From assembly GCF_027887165.1 (NCBI RefSeq), contig NC_077230.1, positions 264,931,943-264,995,942 on the forward strand: DNA of 64,000 bases. Reading direction: 5' to 3'. Every line of letters begins with the position of its first letter. Within the stretch, counting starts at the first letter, position 1. This DNA comes from Monodelphis domestica (taxonomy: Eukaryota; Chordata; Mammalia; Didelphimorphia; Didelphidae). Of the stretch, positions 60,201 through 62,234 are shown one piece after another. The position numbers and the translations under genes were made by a program. A model generated the notes under the pieces. The model worked only from the letters and a program-made list of their open reading frames with translations. It searched no databases and was not told the origin of the DNA.

Positions 60201-62234
60201 AACACAGTATTAATTCCAAGATGGAAGGTAAGAGTTTTAAAAAAAAAGGTATTGTTTCCAAGGCAGAAGAGCAGAAAAAGTTAGGCAATGAGGTTGAGTG
60301 GCTTGCCCAAGGTCACACAGCTAGGCAGTATCTGATACCACATTTGGTCTGTGAAGATTAAATTTGACTCTCCCTTGATTATAACAATGAAAATACTTAA
60401 CTCTCCCCTGATTGTGAAGATGAAATTGTAATCCCTGCCTATTTTTAGAACACAGTACTTAAAGTTGAGTAGGAGATCTGTCTATTTTTAGATTTAATCC
60501 CCAAATGTGTAAACACCCTACTTAAAAGTTGAGTATGGAGATCTGCCCATTTTTAGATACCAAAGGTGAAAACACCCCATTCACACCTGAGTGGGGGAGA
60601 TCTGTGACCCATGTGTGCAATAGTGGGTGATAAATCAAATCGACTGCCTTCTGGGCAGTCCTAGAGCAGAAAATTAGGAGAAGACACAGGAAGTGTTGCA
60701 AGAGAAAATGTCTTTAAAAGGGGCTGTCACTTCCTGTGAGAGACAGATCTTCATTTTCGGAAGTGGAGATTGGGGGAATTCTTCATACTTTCAAGTTGAA
60801 GCTGGTGAAGAGGGGCATGGGATCTGGTGAAATCTGTAAATGAAAGAGTAAAGAGACAAAAAAAGAAGAGATCCCCAAAGAGGCTTGGGACACACTTACT
60901 GACAGTGGGCATGACACAGATGAAGATCTAGTAAAGGAGATTGAGATAGAGCATTCAGATAGGTAGGGGAAGAACCAAAGAAGAGGTTCAGAGTCCTCCC
61001 AATCCAGAGGATATCCAGGAGAAAAGATGGTCGGTAGGGTCAGGTGCTGCCAAGAGGTCAAGAAGGATGGTTTTGGAAATTAAGAGATCATTGGTAAATT
61101 TTGGGAAAGCTATTTCAGTTGATGGTTGAGACCAGAAGCTAAGTGTAGATGGAACAAAGAGGACATGGAAACTTGGAGCTTGGACCACTTTTTCAAGGAG
61201 TTTAGCTACAAAGTAGAAATGTGCTCTAGTAAGATAGTTAATACACATGGTTCAAACTAGTGAGGAACTTTTTTTTTTTAGTTTGTCTCTTTACTCTTTC
61301 ATTTACATTTTTGTCATTATGAGTCTTTCTTCACATAACCAACCATCTATATTCTGATTAAACACCAATGTCTTCCTGTCTCAGGGTCTGACTTTGAAAT
61401 ATTGAGTCATCACCAACCTAGAGACTGGTTTAGTGTGCTATTTCCTTCACATTTATATTTCTCAACTCAGAACCAAAACCTATTTAAAATTCCTCTAGTT
61501 TCTTGGAATCTTTCATAGTGCTTTTCTCCTAGACTTTCTGATTCCAGAGTCTACTTAAGGGATGAGTTCACCTTTACCTCCATGGCTACCCCAACTTCAC
61601 TTCAGCTCGAAGACTGAACATAGTGATAAATAAAAATTATTTAATCTCAGTTACTTTTCATCTTATAAATAAAATTCACTATGGAAATACATAGTGCATG
61701 ATAGCACATGTATAACATATCAAATTGCTTACAGTCACAGGGAGAGGAAAGAGCAAAGATTTGGATGAGAAAATAATTTTTCAATTTTATTTCTACATGT
61801 AACTGGGGAAAAATAAAATATTACTAAAAATAAAATGGCTACTACATGTTATAAATCAATTAAACAAAGAATATTCATTTTCTGGATTCTTTCTGAAATG
61901 CATAACAAAGCATAGATTTTGGGGTTTTGTTTTTTAAAAAGCAGCTTATGCTACTACAACTTTAATTTACACAGACAAACTTACCAGAGTAAAATATAAA
62001 AACAACAACAATAAAAGCATTTTTAAAAATCCATTACATCTTATCCCAAGCAAGAAATCTTTGACCTGGGGTGTGATGCTGGGATAATGCCCTATAAAAC
62101 AAGCTGCCCAAATTATAACAGTTCTAAATTAACAAGAAATTCAAATAACATACTTGTGTTGAGGAATTTCCACTGGATCTACAGGGCTGTAGAAGTTCCG
62201 TCCAATTTGGTACATAGACAGCTTCTTTAAGATC
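23350..62234 (-). CDS. PIWIL4: PIWIL4 (PIWI-like protein 4), 3' portion: 15 coding exons plus 3' UTR
   Basis: Fifteen minus-strand segments join with matching splice phases into one 640-codon frame ending in TGA: 62234-62154, 57216-57019, 54947-54836, 51872-51749, 49883-49766, 47963-47852, 46105-45921, 41148-41076, 38292-38092, 36922-36819, 34113-34043, 31739-31586, 27765-27640, 26700-26553, 23878-23762. The protein contains PIWI-clade signatures: [68 protein letters not shown], and a C-terminal LFYL. Exon-by-exon similarity ([40 protein letters not shown]) fits PIWIL4 better than PIWIL1, 2 or 3. In mammals this is a germline nuclear piRNA-binding protein that guides transposon silencing and DNA methylation. 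No in-frame stop or frameshift was seen, so the gene looks functional. About 200 N-terminal residues are outside the window. Confidence 0.96.
23374..23383 (-). terminator. Candidate PIWIL4 polyadenylation signal
   Basis: The minus strand reads AATAAATAAA, two overlapping canonical hexamers, about 380 bases after the PIWIL4 stop. It is the first such signal downstream of the stop that I noticed. Confidence 0.6.
23762..23878 (-). CDS. PIWIL4: PIWIL4 terminal coding exon
   Basis: The acceptor is CTTTCTCTCCAG. Thirty-eight codons then TGA encode [20 protein letters not shown] and [32 protein letters not shown](K/R)EPS and the C-terminal L-F-Y-L are the standard end of vertebrate PIWI proteins. 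The exon joins in phase 0 to ...LYYNWP of the previous exon. The stop codon occupies 23764-23762. Confidence 0.97.
   Translation of the reverse strand, partial: GLIKIPAPCQYAHKLTFLVGQSIHREPSMELADYLFYL
24298..24500 (+). repeat. WSINE1-type SINE
   Basis: AGTAGCTCAGTGGATAAAGA to GATGGAAGGTAAGGGTT plus A-tail, in the last PIWIL4 intron. Confidence 0.9.
24545..26080 (-). mobile_element. RTE/BovB-like LINE reverse transcriptase fragment
   Basis: Minus strand. [14 protein letters not shown] (about 25.9 kb), [30 protein letters not shown] (25.6-25.8 kb), YADDTILM (near 24881-24896) and [12 protein letters not shown] followed by KDITLPSKI (24.57-24.7 kb) follow the RTE-clade order, including the YADD catalytic box. 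Several frameshifts, and a WSINE insertion at 25343-25541. It is a dead copy lying in the intron between the last two PIWIL4 exons, in the same orientation as the gene. Confidence 0.85.
25343..25541 (+). repeat. WSINE1-type SINE inserted in the RTE fragment
   Basis: GGGGCAGCTGGGTGGTTCAG to AGACAGAAGGTAAGGGTTTA plus A-tail. AGACTAGCTTGCA appears on both sides (near 25331 and 25542), a likely target-site duplication. Confidence 0.93.
26089..26292 (+). repeat. WSINE1-type SINE
   Basis: GGGGGCAGCTGGGTAGCTCA to GATGGAAGGTAAGGGTTTAA. AAGAAAATTTCA flanks both ends (near 26077 and 26293), a likely target-site duplication. Confidence 0.93.
26553..26700 (-). CDS. PIWIL4: PIWIL4 exon (PIWI domain, third catalytic region)
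   Basis: The acceptor is GTTTTCTTCAG and the donor CCT|GTAAGT. The 148-bp exon encodes [20 protein letters not shown], then [20 protein letters not shown] and [19 protein letters not shown]-x-[12 protein letters not shown] and CHLYYNW are PIWI-family hallmarks. In PT-Y-YNV a Tyr occupies the place where PIWIL1-type proteins have the His of the slicer motif (PTHYNV). Confidence 0.97.
26944..27180 (+). repeat. CORE-type SINE with MIR-like 3' part
   Basis: TGGGGCAGCGAGGTAGTACA, GTTCAAATCTGGCCTCAGAT, GCCTCAGATACCTCATCTGT, ATTGTGAAGATCAAATAATT, GCACAGTGCCTGGCACATAG. Confidence 0.85.
27393..27590 (+). repeat. WSINE1-type SINE
   Basis: GGGGCAGCTGGGTGGCTCAG to AGACAGAAGGTAAGGGTTTA, ending 50 bases from the PIWIL4 exon with the GC donor; a short internal deletion removes ACTTCCCAGC. 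Confidence 0.92.
27640..27765 (-). CDS. PIWIL4: PIWIL4 exon with a GC splice donor (PIWI domain)
   Basis: The acceptor is CTGTCATTCCAAG behind a long pyrimidine tract. The 126-bp exon encodes [20 protein letters not shown], then [20 protein letters not shown] and E, ending TG of a Trp codon. [15 protein letters not shown] and [15 protein letters not shown] match PIWIL4. The frame only joins the next exon (G|TAT GAT, W-Y-D-F-Y) if the intron starts at 27639 with GCAAGT, a classic GC-AG donor. No GT donor at a compatible phase is adjacent. Confidence 0.95.
28850..29404. repeat. About 490-bp polypyrimidine tract followed by (CA)n
   Basis: 28850-29340 is almost purely C and T on the plus strand (TCTCTC, CCTCTT, TTTCTC mixtures). 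It is followed by about 32 CA dinucleotides (29341-29404). It lies in a PIWIL4 intron. Open frames across it are composition artefacts. Confidence 0.97.
30545..30603. repeat. (TG)n microsatellite
   Basis: About 28 TG units with a few CATG/CG interruptions at the start. Confidence 0.97.
30783..31022. repeat. (GGAA)n / (GGGA)n purine array
   Basis: About 240 bases of GGAA tetranucleotides grading into GGGA, inside the same PIWIL4 intron. Long open frames here are artefacts. Confidence 0.97.
31110..31435 (+). mobile_element. L1 3' end fragment
   Basis: AAAGAACACTATCCACATCC, GAACTGTGGGAGTAGAAATG, CAACCCAGTAGAATTTCC, GTAACCATGGAAAAATATCC and A-rich tail, ending 150 bases from a PIWIL4 exon. Confidence 0.88.
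31586..31739 (-). CDS. PIWIL4: PIWIL4 exon (PIWI domain, second catalytic Asp)
   Basis: The acceptor is TCTTTTACAG and the donor AG|GTAATT. The 154-bp exon encodes [40 protein letters not shown] and [10 protein letters not shown] with a split Ser. [12 protein letters not shown] is the strongly conserved PIWI motif holding the second catalytic aspartate, which is intact here. Confidence 0.97.
31845..32095 (+). repeat. MIR-type SINE
   Basis: TAACATTTATATGTTTATGG, GTGCTTTAAAAATATTACTT, CCCATTTTACAGATGAGGAA, GACTTGCCCAGAATCAT, AACTCAAGTCTTCCTGACTT. Confidence 0.85.
32100..33280. other. PIWIL4 intron, no recognised feature
   Basis: Unique-looking AT-rich sequence. Short ORFs have no splice or motif support. 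Confidence 0.5.
33285..33600 (+). repeat. L2/MIR-type remnants
   Basis: GTTGTTGTAAGGATCAAATA, GCTTAGCACAATGCCTGGCA, CACACAGCTAGACAGTATCT, GAGGCCAGATTTGAACTTAG and TATCCATTGTGCCACCTCTG. Confidence 0.65.
34043..34113 (-). CDS. PIWIL4: PIWIL4 exon (PIWI domain, short)
   Basis: The acceptor is CTTTTTTTTCAG and the donor AAAG|GTACTA. The 71-bp exon encodes [20 protein letters not shown], then CMK and a split Gly. RWFSRC(I/V)LQ and IADCLKV-(C/F)-M match PIWIL4. It is too short to show as an ORF and was found from phase (R split AG|G) and homology. Confidence 0.95.
34725..35260 (+). mobile_element. L2 tail followed by a diverged L1-like 3' end
   Basis: 34725-34855 carries CACATAGTAGGTGTTTAATA, ACTCCTTAAGGGCAGTGACT and GGTGCTTAATAAAGGC. 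34885-35260 carries GACAATTCTGAAGGACTTAT, ACAATATGGAAATACATTTT, GGAAAATTATTGCATATAAC, TGGGAAAATAAAATATTTTT; a similar tail is at 61.68-61.82 kb. Confidence 0.7.
35775..36125 (-). mobile_element. L1 3' end fragment, inverted
   Basis: T-run, TTTTTCCATGGTTACAAAAT, TTCCACTGGGTTTTACATGT, ATATCCCCATCGATTCATAT, AGTGTTCTTTCTCATAAGTC. These are the complement of the L1 tail motifs. Confidence 0.9.
36125..36500 (-). repeat. CORE-type SINE, inverted, plus MIR-like remnant
   Basis: CTCTTTGTGACCCCATTAGG, AGATACTAGAGTGGTTTTCT, TTGAACTCAGGTCCTAATTC and TATCCCCTGCACCACCTAGC fit the inverted body. 36370-36500 is more diverged. Confidence 0.75.
36819..36922 (-). CDS. PIWIL4: PIWIL4 exon (PIWI domain, first catalytic Asp)
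   Basis: The acceptor is TTTCACAG and the donor AG|GTACAT. The 104-bp exon encodes [20 protein letters not shown], then [14 protein letters not shown] and AG of Arg. VVGIDV carries the first aspartate of the slicer motif of the RNase H-like PIWI fold. The exon is contiguous in frame with EIP before it and RWFSRC after it. Confidence 0.96.
37320..37640 (-). repeat. CORE-type SINE, inverted, next to a MIR remnant
   Basis: About 37440-37640: CATGTCTGACTCTTCCTGAC, AGTTTGCCATTTCCTTCTCA, TTAAGTGGCTTGTCTAGAGT. 37320-37435 has MIR-like TTGGGGTTCAAATC. Confidence 0.75.
38092..38292 (-). CDS. PIWIL4: PIWIL4 exon (MID domain, guide 5'-end pocket)
   Basis: The acceptor is TCTGTTTAG and the donor CCG|GTGAGG. 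The 201-bp exon has 67 whole codons, from [20 protein letters not shown] to [22 protein letters not shown], and QM followed by K in VSKLGGELW correspond to the conserved Y-K-Q-K residues that Argonaute/PIWI MID domains use to bind the guide 5' phosphate. [16 protein letters not shown] is PIWIL4-specific in my memory of the family. Confidence 0.97.
38405..38855. mobile_element. Two hAT-like nonautonomous element remnants
   Basis: 38405-38583 carries GATCACGGACCCTCTGTAAG, GTCTAGTGAAGTCTGGGGAT and the terminal TAAAGAACCCCTG. 38680-38855 carries GTCTAGTAAAACCTATGAAC, CATAGGATTATAAAGGAAAT and CATGGTCTCCAGTTTAAGAC. Both match the split element at 10.3-10.8 kb. The class is inferred from the remembered CAGGGGTTCTTAAC-type terminal repeat. 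Confidence 0.5.
38945..39190 (-). repeat. CORE-type SINE, inverted
   Basis: GTCAATTTGGAGTTTTCTTG, AAAGTGGTTTCCCATTTCCT, GACTTGCCCAGAGTCACACA and TCTAGCCACTGTGCCAGCTA. Confidence 0.85.
39230..40030. mobile_element. CR1/L3-class relic with an inverted L1 3' end inserted
   Basis: CR1/L3-like flanks: ATCTATCTAGTCCAACCTTT (39280), then GGCCTCCAATGAAGAACTCG, TGCCCATTGCTCCTAGTACG, CTTCTCCAGGCTAACTATCC and TCCAATTTGTCAATATCC (39690-40020). 39340-39665 is an inverted L1 tail (CCCATGGTTACATGATTCAT, AACCTCTTTCCATGTTATTC). Confidence 0.65.
40030..41070. other. PIWIL4 intron, no recognised feature
   Basis: A MIR-like fragment at about 40370-40490 (CTCTGGGCCTCAGTTTCTCC, TTCCAGCTCTGACATCTC). Otherwise nothing I can name. 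Confidence 0.5.
41076..41148 (-). CDS. PIWIL4: PIWIL4 exon (MID domain)
   Basis: The acceptor is TATATAG and the donor TTG|GTATGT. The 73-bp exon encodes [20 protein letters not shown], then DLQL. The KVQEN-x(2)-AF-(V/I)-RAIQQ run matches PIWIL4. The one leading base completes an Ile codon begun by AT in the preceding exon, and the exon ends in phase 0. Confidence 0.95.
41980..42170 (+). repeat. MIR-type SINE
   Basis: AAAAAGCATGCTGGCTTTTA, ATTCAAGTCACTTATACCTC, GCAAAATGGGTCATCTGGAC, TAGATGACCTCTTGGGTC. Confidence 0.75.
42256..42470 (+). repeat. WSINE1-type SINE
   Basis: GAGGGGTAATTGGGTAAGCT to AGACAGAAGGTAAGGGTTTA then an AATAAT tail. CCTATAGG occurs on both sides (near 42254 and 42476). 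Confidence 0.92.
42640..43640 (+). mobile_element. L1 ORF1-type fragment without ORF2 (possible HAL1)
   Basis: The open frame 42688-43008 encodes [20 protein letters not shown] and, further on, [14 protein letters not shown], a coiled-coil-type run ([14 protein letters not shown]). After a frameshift come [27 protein letters not shown] and [18 protein letters not shown], the conserved core of L1 ORF1p. The following sequence to about 43640 ([40 protein letters not shown]) is not ORF2. Several stops: dead. Confidence 0.75.
43640..45320. other. PIWIL4 intron, no recognised gene
   Basis: 43620-44100 may be the untranslated tail of the ORF1-only element. 44390-44560 is a MIR-like remnant (ACTTGGGTTCTTCTCCCAGT, GGGGAAGTCACTTGATCT). 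Nothing else recognised. Confidence 0.45.
45320..45510 (+). repeat. MIR-type SINE remnant
   Basis: TAGAGCTGAAAGAGACCTTA, CTTCATTTTATAAATGGGAA, AGAGGGGTGGTGACATTC. It ends about 410 bases from a PIWIL4 exon. Confidence 0.65.
45921..46105 (-). CDS. PIWIL4: PIWIL4 exon (start of MID domain)
   Basis: The acceptor is TTTCTCAG and the donor AAAAT|GTGAGA. The 185-bp exon encodes [40 protein letters not shown] and [20 protein letters not shown], then K. ANWSKD(I/M)R-x-CK and FLNCLRRV-x-GxMGF-like runs fit PIWIL4. This exon has no long ORF of its own in the minus strand beyond the splice sites, so it was recognised by homology and phase continuity. Confidence 0.95.
46270..47080. mobile_element. CR1/L3-class relic with MIR-like insertions
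   Basis: CTTCTTTTAGGAAATCATAG, TTTTTCCTTATATCAAACCG, TTTCTCTGATCGCTGAACC, CCATCATATTCCCCCTAGTC, TTTTCCAGGCTAAATGGATC and AATTCTTCCTGGGCATGATG, with MIR-like stretches at 46270-46540 and 46830-46980. Confidence 0.6.
47852..47963 (-). CDS. PIWIL4: PIWIL4 exon (linker before MID)
   Basis: The acceptor is CTTCTTCACAG and the donor ATA|GTGAGT. The 112-bp exon encodes [16 protein letters not shown], then [20 protein letters not shown] and [11 protein letters not shown] and SLTGR(I/V)[10 protein letters not shown] are diagnostic of PIWIL4 within the vertebrate PIWI family. The exon ends in phase 0. Confidence 0.97.
48185..48545 (-). repeat. CORE-type SINE, inverted
   Basis: CACACTGACTCTTCAAAACC, GGAGTGATTTACCATTTCCT, CATTTTACAGATGAGGAAAC, AACTCAGGAAGATGAGTCTT, ACTAACTACCAAGCTGCACC. 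Confidence 0.8.
48560..49760. other. PIWIL4 intron, no recognised gene
   Basis: A MIR-like remnant at about 49260-49400 (TTTTACAGATGAAGAAACTG). Otherwise unremarkable. Confidence 0.5.
49766..49883 (-). CDS. PIWIL4: PIWIL4 exon (linker L2)
   Basis: The acceptor is TTTAATAG and the donor AG|GTAATT. The 118-bp exon gives G (split), [20 protein letters not shown], then [18 protein letters not shown] and a split Arg. The pattern TG-L-x(4)-SDF-x-LMK followed by RQQRL-x-RL-x-D-x-IQ matches the PIWIL4 linker after [10 protein letters not shown]. Confidence 0.95.
50217..50425 (-). repeat. WSINE1-type SINE, inverted
   Basis: T-run, AACCTTTACCTTCTGTTTTA, GTGACTTGCCCAGGGTCACA, TTGAACCCAGGACCTCCCAT, CAATCCATTGAGCTACCGAG. 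Confidence 0.93.
50515..51000 (+). mobile_element. Old L1 3' region
   Basis: TATTTATAGTGTCTATTTTT, ATTGGAGAATGGCTAGAAAA, GTTATGGTATATGAATGTAA, TTGTATGAACTAGAATAATT; very diverged. Confidence 0.7.
51060..51310 (+). mobile_element. L2-class LINE fragment with a (CA)n run
   Basis: AGTCAATCAATAAGTATTCA, GCACTGACTATGTGCCAGGC, TTTGCCCTCAAGAATGTACC. (CA)n at 51191-51228. Confidence 0.7.
51749..51872 (-). CDS. PIWIL4: PIWIL4 exon (end of PAZ and linker)
   Basis: The acceptor is TTTTATAG and the donor ACAG|GTAATT. The 124-bp exon encodes [20 protein letters not shown], then [20 protein letters not shown] and T plus one base. [10 protein letters not shown] and LIPELC(F/Y) are PIWIL4-like. The 3' part of this exon and the start of its downstream intron also exist as a decayed copy at 52201-52323, listed separately. 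Confidence 0.96.
52201..52323 (-). pseudogene. Decayed partial duplicate of a PIWIL4 exon and its donor-side intron
   Basis: This segment aligns along its length to 51716-51842, which holds the 3' part of PIWIL4 exon 51749-51872 and 33 bases of the following intron. By eye there are about 13 substitutions plus one 3-base and one 1-base deletion. The copy keeps the donor (ACAG|GTAATT) but starts mid-exon at CAGCCAATGC and has lost the reading frame. It lies upstream of the true exon in transcription order. Its other end abuts L2-like sequence. Confidence 0.9.
52326..52670 (+). mobile_element. L2 3' end
   Basis: TCCTTAGCTTCCTTCATATC, GATGCCACCTTCTACCAAAG, TTTCTACATATGCATGCTAT, TAGATTGTTGGAGAGGAAGG, ATTCCCAGCACCAAGTAG. 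It directly abuts the duplicated exon. Confidence 0.75.
52930..53165. repeat. AT-rich low-complexity array
   Basis: Over 200 bases of almost pure A/T with ATATAAT and AAATATA units. Confidence 0.95.
53480..53572. repeat. AT-rich low-complexity array
   Basis: ATATAAATATAATATAAAT-type units, as at 52.93 kb. Confidence 0.93.
53700..53945 (+). repeat. CORE-type SINE
   Basis: ACATAGTAGATAGAGCCCTG, GAGTTCAAATCTGGCCTCAG, GTGACCCTGGGCAAGTCACT, ACCCCAAATGGGGTCACGAA. Confidence 0.9.
54000..54700 (+). repeat. Cluster of MIR-type SINE remnants
   Basis: 54040-54170 (ATTTTACGCACAGATGAGGA, AATGACTTTCCCAGGATC). 54285-54390 (TAGCCTTTACAGAGTGTCTG). 54490-54700 (CCCATTTTACAGTTGAAGAA, TGAGGCTAGATTTGAACTCC). 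Confidence 0.8.
54836..54947 (-). CDS. PIWIL4: PIWIL4 exon (PAZ domain core)
   Basis: The acceptor is CTACCCAG and the donor CAG|GTATGT. The 112-bp exon encodes [20 protein letters not shown], then [20 protein letters not shown](K/R)TYR(I/V)DDIDW is the hallmark PAZ segment of PIWI-clade proteins, part of the pocket that holds the piRNA 3' end. It ends in phase 0 and joins the next exon to give YYKQQYDI. Confidence 0.96.
55612..55830 (-). repeat. WSINE1-type SINE, inverted (first of three)
   Basis: AAATCTTTACCTTCCGTCTT, GGGTTAAGTGACTTGCCCAG, CAATCCACTGAGCCACCCAG, CTGCCCC. Confidence 0.93.
55935..55986. repeat. 52-bp near-perfect palindrome
   Basis: Left half AATTAAGGGCTTGAAATATA... and right half ...TATATTTCAAGCCCTTAATT are reverse complements except at the centre (55960/55961). 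It sits in a (TA)n tract (55845-55935). The right half continues into the inverted SINE at 55975. Confidence 0.95.
55975..56172 (-). repeat. WSINE1-type SINE, inverted (second of three)
   Basis: AAGCCCTTAATTTTCATCTT, GGGATTAAGTGACTTGCCCA, CAATCCACTGAGCCACCCAG, CTGCTCC. Confidence 0.93.
56195..56400 (-). repeat. WSINE1-type SINE, inverted (third of three)
   Basis: AAGCCCTTACTTTTTGTCTT, GGGGTCAAGTGACTTGCCCA, CAATCCAGTGAGCTACCCAG, CTGCCCCC. Confidence 0.93.
57019..57216 (-). CDS. PIWIL4: PIWIL4 exon (start of PAZ region)
   Basis: The acceptor is CTCTAAG and the donor AG|GTAAGG. The 198-bp exon encodes 65 whole codons, from [20 protein letters not shown] to [31 protein letters not shown] and the ELLGSVVLT end match the equivalent exon of mammalian PIWI genes. 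Its first base completes the Lys begun in the previous exon (H-K-L-S-L-W), and it ends with AG of an Arg codon. Confidence 0.96.
57275..57460 (-). repeat. WSINE1-type SINE, inverted and diverged
   Basis: AAGAAAGCCTTACTTTCTTT, GGGTGAAGTGTCTTGCCCAG, GCTCTATCCATTGGGCTACC. It begins about 60 bases from a PIWIL4 exon. Confidence 0.85.
57470..57725 (+). repeat. CORE-type SINE
   Basis: TTGGGCAGCCAGGTAGCAGC, GAGTTCAAATCTGGCCTCAG, GACTTTGGGCAAGTCATTTA, GAAATGGCAAACCATTCCAC. Confidence 0.88.
57865..58110 (+). repeat. MIR-type SINE
   Basis: AACAGGAGCTAACATTTTTA, TAGTGCTTTAAGAGCTTTAC, CATTTGATTCTCACAAAAAT, TATTTTACATCTGAGTAACC. Confidence 0.85.
58390..58720 (+). mobile_element. Old L1 3' region fragment
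   Basis: CAATTGGGGTATAGCTAAAA, ATGGCAAACAAATGTACTGG, GAATATTGCTGTGCCCCAAG, AGTTAATAAAACCAGAAGAA. The order is the same as at 22.2-22.5 kb. Confidence 0.65.
59160..59410 (+). repeat. MIR-type SINE
   Basis: TTATATAGCAATTACTATGT, GTGTTTTACAATTATTATCT, TCCATTTTATGGATAAGAAA, GTTAAGTGACTTGCCATGGG, CTATCCACTGCACCACCTAA. Confidence 0.88.
60042..60345. repeat. WSINE1-type SINE (+) with a partial inverted copy after its tail
   Basis: 60042-60247 runs TTGGGGCAGCTGGGTGGCTC to GATGGAAGGTAAGAGTTTTA plus A-tail. 60248-60345 reads GTATTGTTTCCAAGGCAGAA, TGGCTTGCCCAAGGTCACAC, which is the complement of the same family. Confidence 0.9.
60350..60785 (+). mobile_element. Candidate ERV LTR (5' part)
   Basis: It starts TGTGAAGATTAAATTTGACT. 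An internal repeat of GATCTGYCYATTTTTAGAT-type units lies at 60430-60560. Then come GATCTGTGACCCATGTGTGC, GACACAGGAAGTGTTGC, TCTTTAAAAGGGGCTG and CACTTCCTGTGAGAGACAG. It is co-linear with 2.55-2.82 kb. The 3' part, with a polyadenylation signal, is absent. Confidence 0.55.
60786..61250. mobile_element. Ancient L2-class LINE fragment
   Basis: GGTGCTGCCAAGAGGTCAAG, TAAGAGATCATTGGTAAATT, TTCAGTTGATGGTTGAGACC, TTTTTCAAGGAGTTTAGCTA resemble a widespread mammalian LINE segment known to me only approximately. Confidence 0.45.
61680..61820 (+). mobile_element. Diverged L1-like 3' tail
   Basis: ACTATGGAAATACATAGTGC, ACATGTATAACATATCAAAT, ACATGTAACTGGGGAAAAAT. It parallels 35.09-35.25 kb. Confidence 0.6.
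62154..62234 (-). CDS. PIWIL4: PIWIL4 exon (first one in window; N-terminal side of PAZ)
   Basis: The acceptor reads CTCCTTATAG and the donor GTATGT. The 81-bp exon begins with one base completing a codon and ends with two bases (AA of a Lys). It encodes [15 protein letters not shown] and then [16 protein letters not shown](F/Y)Y followed by a P-x-D-P-x-(E/D)-I-P run is the PIWI-protein signature just before the PAZ domain. The preceding exon was not found between here and 64000, so the upstream intron is longer than 1.7 kb. Confidence 0.93.
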